A stretch of DNA of 15,434 nucleotides. It comes from a bacterium (GTDB lineage: Bacteria > Bacillota_I > Bacilli_A > RF39 > UBA660). Shown here piece after piece: positions 1 to 7,296 of this stretch. The notes beneath the pieces were generated by a model. That model did no database searches, had not been told where the DNA came from, and was given only the letters and a program-made list of their open reading frames with translations. Within the stretch, counting starts at the first letter, position 1; every line of letters begins with the position of its first letter. The stretch covers positions 1 through 15,434 of the forward strand of contig JAQXMG010000057.1 in NCBI GenBank assembly GCA_029012525.1, read 5' to 3'. The position numbers and the translations under genes are program-made.

Positions 1-1
1 T

Positions 2-223
2 GGTATTCAAATTTCTATGTCCAGAAAAGGAACTCCGATTGATGATTCACCTATGGAGAGCTGGCATGCTCTTTTAAAAAAAGAAACTTTGTACAACAAT
101 AATATATCATCTTTACAAGAATATATACAACTTGTAGAAGATTGGATATTATTTTACAACACAATAAGAATTAAAGGCAAGAAAAAACAAAAGAGAAAAA
201 CTTATACAAAAAGAGAAAAGTGA
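2..223 (+). CDS. IS3-family transposase (OrfB/DDE integrase core), C-terminal fragment
   Basis: The frame is open from base 2 and runs to a TGA stop, giving about 73 residues of the C-terminal integrase core. The visible start reads GIQISMSRKGTPIDDSPMES, where IS3 OrfB proteins carry a QSMSRKGxPxDNxxxES-type motif. The E in PMES is the last acid of the DDE triad, and a lysine follows seven residues later as expected. The end (WILFYNTIR, then a Lys-rich tail) also fits the family. The ATG at 17 is an internal methionine, not a start, because the motif extends upstream of it. The protein would catalyse element transposition. Whether the full copy is active cannot be judged. It is the only visible gene ending in TGA. 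Confidence 0.85.
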   Translation, partial: GIQISMSRKGTPIDDSPMESWHALLKKETLYNNNISSLQEYIQLVEDWILFYNTIRIKGKKKQKRKTYTKREK

Positions 224-242
224 AAGTTACTTTTCTCTTTTT
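208..242. terminator. Strong bidirectional terminator-like hairpin at the IS transposase end
   Basis: AAAAAGAGAAAAGT (208-221) pairs perfectly with ACTTTTCTCTTTTT (229-242) around a 7-nt loop. The 5' arm overlaps the transposase stop codon. The arm ends with five T on the plus strand and, by symmetry, five T on the minus strand. It could therefore stop transposase transcription on one strand and mutS-rsmI transcription on the other. Confidence 0.7.
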
Positions 243-262
243 AATGTCCTAGTCTTTTTTTT

Positions 263-286
263 GATGTCTACTATTTGGGGTTCACA
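263..286 (-). repeat. IS3-type right terminal inverted repeat
   Basis: Read from 286 leftwards on the minus strand it starts TGTGAACCCC and continues through AAATAGTAGACATC. The TG terminus and CCCC block match IS3-family ends. The partner left repeat is outside the window, so the exact inner limit is a guess. Within it, GATGT (263-267) and ACATC (284-288) can also pair. Confidence 0.55.
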
Positions 287-296
287 TCAAAATTAG

Positions 297-1148
297 CTAT
301 TTTTTTAATATATCTTTTAAGTTTAATGATGCATTATATATATCTTTTTTTGATAAATTATTATCATTATTCTTTAAAATATCAATTGCTTCTTTTAAAG
401 AAACATTATTTTTTATCATAATATCAACAAGTTTTGATTCAGTACTTACATCTTTTTGTTCTTCTTCTTTAAAACTTTTTTCGATAACAAAAGTGTATTC
501 ACCCTTTTCAACATTTTCATTGTTTAATAAAGTTTCATAAACAGAATTTATATTCCCAAAATATGATTTTTCATGAAGTTTAGTTAAATCTGAACAAACA
601 CAAATTTTGATATTACCAAGATTATCTTTTAAATACTCTAAAGTTTTTAATATTCTTTTTGGAGATTCATAAAAGATAAAGGTATCAACATTGCTTTTTT
701 TGATGTCATCAATTAATATTTTTTTATCCTTTGTTTCTCTTGGAAAAAAGCCATAGAAGGTAAAGGAATCATTTTTTAGTCCACTTATTGATAAAGCTGT
801 TAAAGATGCACTTATTCCTCCAACTCCTATTACTTCGATGTTATTTAATCTTGCCTGTTCTACTAAAATATAACCAGGATCAGATACACAAGGAAGTCCT
901 GCATCGGTTATTATTGCGATATTTTTGCCATTTTTTAACATTTCTATTATACTATTTACTTTTTCTTTTTCATTAAATTTATGATAAGCAAGAAGTTTAT
1001 TTTTTATATCATAATGATTAAGAAGTATTAAACTATGTCTTGTATCTTCACACAAAATGATATCTACACTTTTTAAAGTATCAATTGCTCTTTTAGTAAA
1101 ATCATCTAAATTTCCAATTGGAGTTGCAACAACATATAATATTCCCAT
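297..1148 (-). CDS. rsmI: 16S rRNA (cytidine-1402-2'-O)-methyltransferase RsmI
   Basis: RsmI uses SAM to 2'-O-methylate C1402 in the decoding centre of 16S rRNA. The 283-residue length is normal for the family. Visible motifs are ATPIGNL (8-14), EDTR (34-37), TDAGLPCVSDPGY (81-93) and the YGFFPR stretch (132-137) typical of the tetrapyrrole-methylase-fold RsmI group. One oddity is GVGGISA (108-114), where relatives usually carry a PxPGxSA-type loop, so conserved prolines are replaced by glycine. The gene starts 11 nt behind the mutS stop, and its Shine-Dalgarno TAGGTGAT fills that gap, so it is almost certainly co-transcribed and translationally coupled with mutS. Its stop is TAG, and an IS end lies 10 bp beyond. 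Confidence 0.95.
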   Translation of the reverse strand: MGILYVVATPIGNLDDFTKRAIDTLKSVDIILCEDTRHSLILLNHYDIKNKLLAYHKFNEKEKVNSIIEMLKNGKNIAIITDAGLPCVSDPGYILVEQARLNNIEVIGVGGISASLTALSISGLKNDSFTFYGFFPRETKDKKILIDDIKKSNVDTFIFYESPKRILKTLEYLKDNLGNIKICVCSDLTKLHEKSYFGNINSVYETLLNNENVEKGEYTFVIEKSFKEEEQKDVSTESKLVDIMIKNNVSLKEAIDILKNNDNNLSKKDIYNASLNLKDILKK

Positions 1149-1159
1149 AAAATCACCTA

Positions 1160-3700
1160 CTAATTTTCATTTATTTCTTTCTTTAATTCATCTAAAATAT
1201 TTAAAGCTTCAAGTGGTGTTATTTTTAAGATATCAACTTCTTTTAATTTTTCTTTTATAACGTCATGTTTTTCTTCTGCCATATCCAAATTAAGACTAGT
1301 TTGCTTATAAACTTCTTTCTTATTTTTAGGATTTTCATAAATATCCAAAATCTCGGTTGCTCTATCTATTATTTCTTTTGGAAGACCTACTAAAGAAGCA
1401 ACATGAATACCATAACTTCTGTCAACTGGCCCCATTTTTACTTTATGTAAGAATGTTATCGTACCATTTTCTTCTAAAGCAGAAACATGAACATTTTTTA
1501 AGTTCCTTAGCTCTTGTTCTAAAATAGTTAATTCATGATAATGAGTTGAAAACAAAGTTTTGCATTTTACTTTATTGTGAACATATTCTAGAATTGATCT
1601 AGCAAGACTCATTCCATCGTATGTTGCAGTTCCACGACCTAATTCATCAAATAAAATCAAACTATTTTCTGTTGCATTTGATACTGCATTATTTGCTTCT
1701 TTCATCTCAACCATAAATGTTGATTCACCAGATACCAAATCATCACTTGCACCAATTCTTGTAAATATCTTATCAAAAATAGGTATTTTACACTCTTTAC
1801 AAGGAACAAATGAACCCATCTGAGCCATAATTATCGTAAGAGCAAGTGTTCTCATAAAAGTTGATTTACCACTCATATTTGGTCCCGTAATAAGTAGAAT
1901 ATTAGTTTTATTATCCATCATAATATCATTTGGAACATAAGTAAAATTAGCAACTTTTTCAACTACTGGATGTCTTGCATCTTTTATGTAAATACATCTA
2001 TCATTAACAATCGTAGGTCTTACATAATTATTTGATTCTGAAACAACTGCTAAAGATAATAAAACATCAACTTCACTTATAATATTGGAAATATTTTGAA
2101 TTTTTGGAATATAACCTCTTACAATATCTCTTATTTGTATAAATAATTCATACTCAAGTTGAATACTTTTTTCATCACTGTTTAAAATTAAATCCTCTTT
2201 TTCTTTTAATTTAGGTGTTACATATCTTTCACAATTAGAAAGAGTTTGCTTTCTTGTATAGTTATATTCATCTTTTATTAAATCTTTTTGTCCATTAGAT
2301 ATTTCAATGTAATAACCAAATACTTTATTAAATCCTACTTTTAAGTTTTTTATTCCTGTTCTTTCTCTTTCTTCTTGCTCTAATTTTAAGATAAAATCTT
2401 TACCACCACTTGATAAACTTTTTAATTCATCAAGTTCTTTGCTATAACCTTTTTTTATTATATTTCCTTCTTTTATAGTAACCGGTGCATCTTCATTTAT
2501 TGATTTATCAAGTAATTCATATAAATCATCTAATACTTCTAAAGTTCTATCATACTCCAATTCTTCAAGTATTCTTTTAATATGAGGCAGTGTACTTAAA
2601 GAATTTTTTAATTGAATTAAATCTCTAGCATTTAAATTACCATAACTTATTCTTCCTGATAATCTTTCAAGATCATAAACGTTATTTAAAAGTTCTCTTA
2701 ATTCTTCTTTTAAGATAAACTCTGTAAGAAGTTTAGAAATAAAATCATATCTTCTTTCAATTTGTTTTTTATCTACTAAAGGATTTTCAATCCATCTTTT
2801 AAGAAGACGAGAACCCATTGCTGTTTTTGTTTTATCTAAAAGCCATAAAAGTGAATAAGTTCTTTCTTTTAGTCTTAATGTTTCAACAAGTTCAAGATTT
2901 CTTTTTGAATGAACGTCTAATTCCAAATATTTATTTTTATCTATAATATTAACTTTTTGAAGATGGGTTAAATTACCTTTTTTAGTATCAGTTAAATAAT
3001 ATAACAAATGTTTTATAGAATTAACTACTCTAACATCTGTTATACCATCATATATGTAAGAGTATGTATCATCATCAAGTAGTGAAGATGAAATAGTAAT
3101 TAAAATGCTATAGTTTTCTCTTAATGTATTGATTATTTTTCTATCTACTAAATCGTTTACAATTAATTCTTTAATGTCTAGTCTTATTATTTCATTTATT
3201 AATTTTTCAGTATCATAATTTATTAATTCTGTATTTACTTCTCCTGTTGATATATCAGCATAACTAATAGCATAACAATGAGAAAAGTCATAGATACTTC
3301 CTATGTAGTTGTTGCTTTTTTCATCAAGACTACTTGATTCCATTAAAGTACCTTTAGTGACAACTTGAATTACACCTCTTTCTACCATACCTTTTTGATT
3401 AGGATCAGTTAATTGTTCACAGATTGCAACTTTATATCCTTTTTCTACTAATTTTTCTAAGTATGGCAAATAAGCATGATGAGGAACACCACACATAGGA
3501 ACACGACTTTCTAAACCACAACTTTTACCAGTTAAAGTAAGTTCTAGTTCTCTTGATGCAAGCTCTGCATCTTCAAAAAACATTTCATAAAAATCTCCAA
3601 TTCTAAAAAATAAAATGGCATCTTCGTAATTTAGTTTTATATCAAGATATTGTACCATCATTGGTGACAATTTATTTCTATCTACTTCATTTCTTTTCAT
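1160..3700 (-). CDS. mutS: DNA mismatch repair protein MutS
   Basis: This full-length MutS has 846 residues; the Bacillus protein is of similar size. It recognises mispairs and small loops and, as an ATP-driven sliding clamp, recruits MutL. The mismatch-wedging Phe-x-Glu motif is F37-Y-E39 within GDFYEMFFEDA. Connector, lever and clamp domains fill the middle. The ATPase domain carries Walker A GPNMSGKST (606-614), Walker B LILFDELGRGT with D685-E686, and STHYHE (718-723). The C-terminal helix region ends in LDELKKEINEN. The start follows a weak GAAGTAGAAG Shine-Dalgarno. mutL is not adjacent on the visible side; rsmI follows in the same operon. Confidence 0.97.
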   Translation of the reverse strand: MKRNEVDRNKLSPMMVQYLDIKLNYEDAILFFRIGDFYEMFFEDAELASRELELTLTGKSCGLESRVPMCGVPHHAYLPYLEKLVEKGYKVAICEQLTDPNQKGMVERGVIQVVTKGTLMESSSLDEKSNNYIGSIYDFSHCYAISYADISTGEVNTELINYDTEKLINEIIRLDIKELIVNDLVDRKIINTLRENYSILITISSSLLDDDTYSYIYDGITDVRVVNSIKHLLYYLTDTKKGNLTHLQKVNIIDKNKYLELDVHSKRNLELVETLRLKERTYSLLWLLDKTKTAMGSRLLKRWIENPLVDKKQIERRYDFISKLLTEFILKEELRELLNNVYDLERLSGRISYGNLNARDLIQLKNSLSTLPHIKRILEELEYDRTLEVLDDLYELLDKSINEDAPVTIKEGNIIKKGYSKELDELKSLSSGGKDFILKLEQEERERTGIKNLKVGFNKVFGYYIEISNGQKDLIKDEYNYTRKQTLSNCERYVTPKLKEKEDLILNSDEKSIQLEYELFIQIRDIVRGYIPKIQNISNIISEVDVLLSLAVVSESNNYVRPTIVNDRCIYIKDARHPVVEKVANFTYVPNDIMMDNKTNILLITGPNMSGKSTFMRTLALTIIMAQMGSFVPCKECKIPIFDKIFTRIGASDDLVSGESTFMVEMKEANNAVSNATENSLILFDELGRGTATYDGMSLARSILEYVHNKVKCKTLFSTHYHELTILEQELRNLKNVHVSALEENGTITFLHKVKMGPVDRSYGIHVASLVGLPKEIIDRATEILDIYENPKNKKEVYKQTSLNLDMAEEKHDVIKEKLKEVDILKITPLEALNILDELKKEINEN

Positions 3701-3730
3701 ATACTTCTACTTCACTTTCAAAAACGTCTT

Positions 3731-3736
3731 ATTATA
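3731..3736 (-). promoter_or_regulatory. Candidate -10 element for mutS-rsmI
   Basis: On the minus strand the sequence GGTAGAATATAATAAG contains a perfect TATAAT at 3736-3731, placing the start of transcription near 3724 and giving a leader of about 24 nt before mutS. I see no good -35 at 17-18 nt and no extended TG, so this rests on the -10 and its position. Confidence 0.4.
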
Positions 3737-3872
3737 TTCTACCAAATTCTTACATTTTTTTAAAGAGAAAATAATCTTTTTTAAATTTTATTTATTTCTT
3801 TAAAATAAACCAAAAGAAAACAAATTATTGCCATAATGTTTTATTTACGATAGTATTTAAGACGTAGAGGAA

Positions 3873-3899
3873 TATTATATTATTTTTTTTAATATAATA
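3873..3899. repeat. A/T-only 10-bp inverted repeat with a T7 loop
   Basis: TATTATATTA (3873-3882) and TAATATAATA (3890-3899) are perfect inverted repeats around seven T. It lies directly after the T-tract of the terminator at 3899-3935. As an RNA hairpin it would be weak. It may be simple AT-rich drift, a DNA-level site, or a backstop to the terminator. Confidence 0.4.
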
Positions 3900-3935
3900 A
3901 AAAAAACAGCACTAATTTTGTTCGTTAGTACTGTT
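3899..3935 (-). terminator. Rho-independent terminator (second in tandem) downstream of ylbL
   Basis: On the minus strand, AACAGTACTAA (3935-3925) pairs with TTAGTGCTGTT (3915-3905) through 11 pairs including one U.G wobble, with a 9-nt loop, followed by eight T (3906-3899). The same stem has a C/A mismatch on the plus strand, so the structure is directional and belongs to minus-strand transcription, most likely from ylbL. Confidence 0.75.
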
Positions 3936-3965
3936 TCTATTCTATTTAGTGATTAGTTCTTAATA

Positions 3966-4000
3966 AAAAGTACCATTTCAAATGTTTGATTGGTACTTTT
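3966..4000 (-). terminator. First hairpin terminator directly behind ylbL
   Basis: AAAAGTACCA and TGGTACTTTT (3966-3975 with 3991-4000) form a 10-bp stem, with an inner TCAAA/TTTGA pairing in the loop. It begins 4 nt after the ylbL stop. Its U-tract on the minus strand is short (five T, four of them within the stem), which may be why a stronger terminator follows. Confidence 0.6.
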
Positions 4001-4004
4001 ATTA

Positions 4005-5015
4005 TTATAAATTATTTAATACTTCAAGAGCTTCATCAAATGTTGATACTCCATAAATTTTGATATCATAATTTTTCTCCTGTTTTATTTTAACTGCTTC
4101 ATCATAATTTTCCATAGGACAGATAAAAATATCACATTTTTTGCTCACTGCTCCGCTTAATTTTTCTTTAACTCCTCCGATTTCACCAACATTGCCATCA
4201 TCATCAATTGTTCCTGTACCACTTATTTTATATCCTTTAGTTATATCATAATCTACCATTTTATTATAGATACTTAAAGTCATAATAAGTCCTCCCGATG
4301 GTCCAACTTCTTTATCACTAAATGAAAATTTTATATCAGGATCAGTTTTAAAATATTGTTTTACAGCAAGATAGATACCAATTTTTTTGGCACCATCAAT
4401 ATCAATAAGAGTTCCACTAACATCTTTTTCTTTACCATTTCTTAAAACTGTTAAATTTATAATATCACTTTTACTTTCACTAACAAAATTATTTAAATCA
4501 TCCAAAGTATTTATAGTATTTCCATTAACTTTTGTTATAATATCTCCAACTTCTACTTCTGTTTTAGCATTTTTATCAACATAAACAACATATATTTCTT
4601 CTTGTTCTATTTCGATTTTCTTACCAAGCTTTGTATATGCAACCTTAGTAGCACTATTTAAAGATGAATTAAAATACATTCTTTCCCTAAAATCATACTC
4701 ATTTTTTTCTTCATTTTCAAGAGTTACTTCTTCTATTTTATTAAGAGTAAAACTAGGTATAATTTTACCTAAAATAAAAGTTAAAACATTTCCATTTAAT
4801 TCCTTTACATAACATGAATTAAAGCTTCCTTCTTTTTTTGTTTCATTTTCTACTTCTATTTTTTTATCCATATTTATTATGCCACCACCAATAGTTAAAG
4901 TATAATCTGTTGGAATAATAAGAATTAAAGCAACTAGAATTGGTGCAAAAAAAGATATAACTTCTTTAGGATCTTTAAAAAAATTTATCAAATTGTTTTT
5001 AATTTTTTGTATCAT
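4005..5015 (-). CDS. ylbL: Membrane-anchored PDZ-Lon serine protease (YlbL/SepM family)
   Basis: The 336 residues comprise an N-terminal signal-anchor segment (about 19-37), a divergent linker, a PDZ domain (about 141-203, with VEVGDIITKVNG) and a C-terminal Lon S16 protease domain (about 225-336). The Ser/Lys dyad is S240 in KEVGPSGG and K285, the second lysine of GGVKEK. The predicted topology puts the protease outside the membrane. Known relatives: B. subtilis YlbL helps remove the SOS division inhibitor YneA, and streptococcal SepM trims competence peptide. The substrate here is unknown. A good Shine-Dalgarno (AAGGAGAA) precedes the ATG. It diverges from ylbJ, a neighbour it also has in Bacillus, which supports the assignment. 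Confidence 0.9.
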   Translation of the reverse strand: MIQKIKNNLINFFKDPKEVISFFAPILVALILIIPTDYTLTIGGGIINMDKKIEVENETKKEGSFNSCYVKELNGNVLTFILGKIIPSFTLNKIEEVTLENEEKNEYDFRERMYFNSSLNSATKVAYTKLGKKIEIEQEEIYVVYVDKNAKTEVEVGDIITKVNGNTINTLDDLNNFVSESKSDIINLTVLRNGKEKDVSGTLIDIDGAKKIGIYLAVKQYFKTDPDIKFSFSDKEVGPSGGLIMTLSIYNKMVDYDITKGYKISGTGTIDDDGNVGEIGGVKEKLSGAVSKKCDIFICPMENYDEAVKIKQEKNYDIKIYGVSTFDEALEVLNNL

Positions 5016-5063
5016 AAAATTTCTCCTTAATATAATTATAACAGAGGATATTTGGAATATGAA
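5007..5063. promoter_or_regulatory. Back-to-back promoters for ylbL and ylbJ sharing a palindromic -10
   Basis: The palindrome TATAATTATA (5031-5040) gives a perfect TATAAT on each strand. For ylbL (minus) it is an extended -10, TGTTATAAT at 5043-5035, with a TTCATA -35-like hexamer 17 nt upstream. For ylbJ (plus), TATAAT at 5031-5036 has TTGTAT at 5007-5012, 18 nt upstream. Both would give leaders of about 13-16 nt. The two polymerases could not bind at once. Confidence 0.5.
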
Positions 5064-6012
5064 AAAAATATTTGTTAAATTTACAACTTTTTTATTTATT
5101 ATATTTTTAATCTATAGTATTTTTACTAAAACTAAGATTGTTGCAAGCTCTATAGAATTTAGTATGAACTTATTTTTAAAAAATATTTTTCCTTCACTAT
5201 TTCCTATGTTTATTTTAACTTCTGTTTTAACGGCTATTGGATTACCTGATTTTCTTGGTAATATTTTTAATAAATTATGGCATGTTTTATTTAAAACTAA
5301 AGGTATCTCAGCTTTTGTCTTTTTTTCATCTATGTTAAGTGGTTTCCCAAGTAGTGGCAGATTAATAAATGATCTATTAGATAAAAAATTAATCAATGAA
5401 ACTGATGCTTCTAAAATGCTAAATTTTACTTTTTTTGCCAATCCTTTATTTGTTATTAATACAGTTGGTGTTATGTTTTTAAATGATAAAAAAATTGGTA
5501 TGTTAATTTTATTTTCTCATATTTTAGGTAATATTATTGTTGGTATTTTATTTAGAAATTTATATCAGAATAATGAAAAAATAGAAACTATTAGTTTTAA
5601 AAAATCACTTGCCATTTTTAACAAAAAAATAAATAATACCAATATAATAAAAGAGTTTTTAGGAAGTATTTCAAAAACTATTATTACTCTTTTAAATGTC
5701 TTTGGTATTATTACTTGCTTTATTATTTTAATAAATTTAATAGATATTGATATAAATCCTTTATTTAACTCATTATTCAAAGGTATAATAGAGCAAACAA
5801 CAGGACTTAAATATTTGTCTATGACAAACATCTCTTACAATTTAAAAGTATGTTTTTCATGTTTTCTAATATCATTTGGTGGTTTAAGTATTCATGCTCA
5901 AATCTTTAATATTTTAAATAATTATAAAATTAAATATTATCCTTTTTTACTATCAAGAATAATTCATGCAGGAATCAGTACTTTTATAATTTATATTATT
6001 TTAAGCCTATAG
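5059..6012 (+). CDS. ylbJ: YlbJ-family integral membrane protein (Gate/nucleoside-recognition fold)
   Basis: The protein has 317 residues and about eight hydrophobic segments (roughly 8-22, 45-60, 83-97, 122-140, 147-166, 207-229, 263-280, 295-317). Family marks are the two glycine-rich loops, LSGFPSSGR (93-101) and SFGGLSIHAQ (272-281), and NPLFVINTVG (128-137). In B. subtilis, YlbJ is a sporulation membrane protein needed for a normal cortex; the transported substrate is not established. The protein is shorter than the Bacillus one. I chose ATG 5059 because AGAGGA lies 10 nt upstream and the earlier ATG at 4993 would run through the ylbL start and the shared promoters. The end overlaps the neighbouring pilin gene by 17 bp. 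Confidence 0.85.
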   Translation: MKKIFVKFTTFLFIIFLIYSIFTKTKIVASSIEFSMNLFLKNIFPSLFPMFILTSVLTAIGLPDFLGNIFNKLWHVLFKTKGISAFVFFSSMLSGFPSSGRLINDLLDKKLINETDASKMLNFTFFANPLFVINTVGVMFLNDKKIGMLILFSHILGNIIVGILFRNLYQNNEKIETISFKKSLAIFNKKINNTNIIKEFLGSISKTIITLLNVFGIITCFIILINLIDIDINPLFNSLFKGIIEQTTGLKYLSMTNISYNLKVCFSCFLISFGGLSIHAQIFNILNNYKIKYYPFLLSRIIHAGISTFIIYIILSL

Positions 6013-6484
6013 GATGAACGATATTTATTCCATAATTTACATCTTTATCGATTTCAAAATAAGGAATATTGATAAGTAAAAATTTGCCATCAGCACTTGT
6101 TTTGATAGTTATAACTCCATCTATTTCCAAATATTCGCTTTTAGGAATTGGATAAGTTTTATTATTATAAGTTATAATAAAATTATTATAATCAATACTA
6201 AAGGTTGATTCGCTATCATCAGCAAATTTAAATACTGCAGATACAGTTGTATTTGAAGTATCAACATTTTTTAATTCTTTAAATTCTCTTTTTATTAAGT
6301 CATCACTTATTACTTTAGTTAGTGTAGTTTTATATTCTAAAAGTTCTTTTTTCATAGTAGTTGTACTATTAGAATTTTTTAAGGAAATTATTACATCCAT
6401 CATACCAAATACTAATATCATAAGCATTACAAATACTACAATAAATTCAACAACAGATAAACCTTTATTATTCAATTTTTTCAT
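5996..6484 (-). CDS. Type IV prepilin-like protein (second of the pair)
   Basis: This 162-residue protein has a short basic leader MKKLNNKG, a predicted prepilin-peptidase cut after G8 and mature N-terminus LSVVE with the conserved Glu at +5, followed by a hydrophobic helix (about 9-32). The rest is a polar extracellular domain without cysteine, and no specific pilin family is recognisable. It would sit in the membrane until assembled into a pilus or pseudopilus. It starts 11 nt behind the first pilin gene with the Shine-Dalgarno AAGGAGGT overlapping that gene's stop, so the two are translationally coupled. Its size suits a minor pilin or pseudopilin, but its role is unassigned. It converges on and overlaps ylbJ. 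Confidence 0.85.
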   Translation of the reverse strand: MKKLNNKGLSVVEFIVVFVMLMILVFGMMDVIISLKNSNSTTTMKKELLEYKTTLTKVISDDLIKREFKELKNVDTSNTTVSAVFKFADDSESTFSIDYNNFIITYNNKTYPIPKSEYLEIDGVITIKTSADGKFLLINIPYFEIDKDVNYGINIVHPIGLK

Positions 6485-6495
6485 TCTTTACCTCC

Positions 6496-7275
6496 TTAAC
6501 ATGGTGATATAGAAAAGTTTTCACTATCATTTTCTGAAATATATTTACGTCTTATTCTATATAATGTCATTATATTGTCACAATTTTCTGTACAAGGATA
6601 AGTTACAATATAATAGTTTTCTCCTTCATAATAACATAATGGATTAATATCACAGTCAGTTGGTTTTGCTGTTCCATTATTGTACAGATTAACTTTTTTG
6701 TCATCACTTTCACATACACTACTATCTCCAGTACATGGTTCAACTTGCCAATTACCCCAGTCACCATAAGTTACGATATTGCATATTTTTGAATAAAATT
6801 GATCACTTGAATAACCTGTTTTAGTTTTAACAGTTAATCTTAAAAGTTCTCCATCATTATTTTCTGTTATATCAAGATAGTTTATATAAGTACTTAGTGG
6901 TCCCGAATAATCAGATGGTTTATAATTTGTAATTACTGCATCAGATATATTATATTGATCTGCAAGTAACTGACAAGAAAAACCACCATAACTATAATTT
7001 GAAAGACATAACCCATCTTCTATTATTGTCAAGTAATCATCAGAGTTAAGTGTTAAATTAATTCTACTACCATCATTATAAAAGTATCTTAATAACAATA
7101 CTTTCAAATAATAATTAGCATACAAACTTTCAACATCATTATACTCTATTCTTTTTTCATACTCTCCTTTAGTAGGAACAAAATTTGTAAATAAAACTGT
7201 AAATATTACTAAAACTACAACAGCAACTACCAAAAGTTCAGTCATCATAAATCCCCTATTATTAAATTTTTTCAA
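6496..7275 (-). CDS. Cysteine-rich type IV prepilin-like protein (first of the pair)
   Basis: The protein has 259 residues from a TTG start. The leader MKKFNNRG, the cleavage site G8/FMMTE with Glu at +5, and a hydrophobic helix (about 12-33) mark a class III signal peptide. I prefer TTG at 7275 to the upstream in-frame GTG at 7296: AGAAGGTG lies 7 nt before it, and the resulting leader equals the partner's MKKLNNKG in length and pattern. The ectodomain carries ten cysteines (90, 101, 165, 181, 188, 208, 214, 228, 232 and the last residue 259), suggesting disulfides outside the cell. A DWGNW segment followed by C181, plus later YRIRRKY, faintly recalls thrombospondin type 1 repeats. Its size favours a major or tip pilin, but that is inference. 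Confidence 0.85.
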   Translation of the reverse strand: MKKFNNRGFMMTELLVVAVVVLVIFTVLFTNFVPTKGEYEKRIEYNDVESLYANYYLKVLLLRYFYNDGSRINLTLNSDDYLTIIEDGLCLSNYSYGGFSCQLLADQYNISDAVITNYKPSDYSGPLSTYINYLDITENNDGELLRLTVKTKTGYSSDQFYSKICNIVTYGDWGNWQVEPCTGDSSVCESDDKKVNLYNNGTAKPTDCDINPLCYYEGENYYIVTYPCTENCDNIMTLYRIRRKYISENDSENFSISPC

Positions 7276-7296
7276 AAATAAACACCTTCTATCCAC

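Larger units (their letters stand above)
1..286 (+). mobile_element. Right end of an IS3-family insertion sequence (partial)
   Basis: Seen: the C-terminal part of an IS3-type transposase is followed by a strong hairpin and then an end sequence which, read inward from 286 on the minus strand, starts TGTGAACCCCAAATAGTAG. IS3-family elements end in 5'-TG...CA-3' with a CCCC-containing inverted repeat, so 286 is the likely outer boundary. The left end, the first transposase frame and most of the second lie outside the window. The possible target duplication right of the end (about 287-289) cannot be confirmed without the left flank. The insertion lies just behind rsmI and leaves it intact. Confidence 0.72.
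3701..4004. other. Intergenic region between ylbL and mutS (304 bp): terminators and AT hairpin, no gene
   Basis: I see no coding frame, tRNA or recognisable riboswitch here. From the ylbL side on the minus strand it holds a hairpin at 4000-3966, a strong U-tract terminator at 3935-3899, an A/T-only hairpin at 3899-3873, about 130 bp of unstructured AT-rich sequence, and then the mutS -10 and leader. Its job appears to be insulating mutS-rsmI from ylbL transcription. Confidence 0.6.

Noticed and set aside
788..1260. Plus-strand frames opposite rsmI and the end of mutS
   Set aside because: Leucine-rich antisense shadows; the minus-strand genes are unambiguous.
3701..3905. Riboswitch or T-box in the mutS leader
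   Set aside because: The likely -10 at 3731-3736 leaves only about 24 nt of leader, and no T-box or known aptamer pattern is visible.
4967..5000. Shared FFKDPKE/YLKNPKE segment in YlbL and the LtaS-like protein as a common targeting motif
   Set aside because: A short lysine/asparagine-rich juxtamembrane match in a biased genome is expected by chance.
4993..5058. N-terminal extension of YlbJ from ATG 4993
   Set aside because: It lacks a Shine-Dalgarno, would overlap the ylbL start and run through both promoters; ATG 5059 has AGAGGA at a suitable distance.
5112..5831. Minus-strand frames opposite ylbJ
   Set aside because: Shadows of the ylbJ reading frame, without family resemblance or start signals.
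7276..7296. GTG start at 7296 for the first pilin
   Set aside because: It has no good Shine-Dalgarno and places the strong AGAAGGTG inside the coding region; TTG 7275 gives a leader matching the partner pilin.
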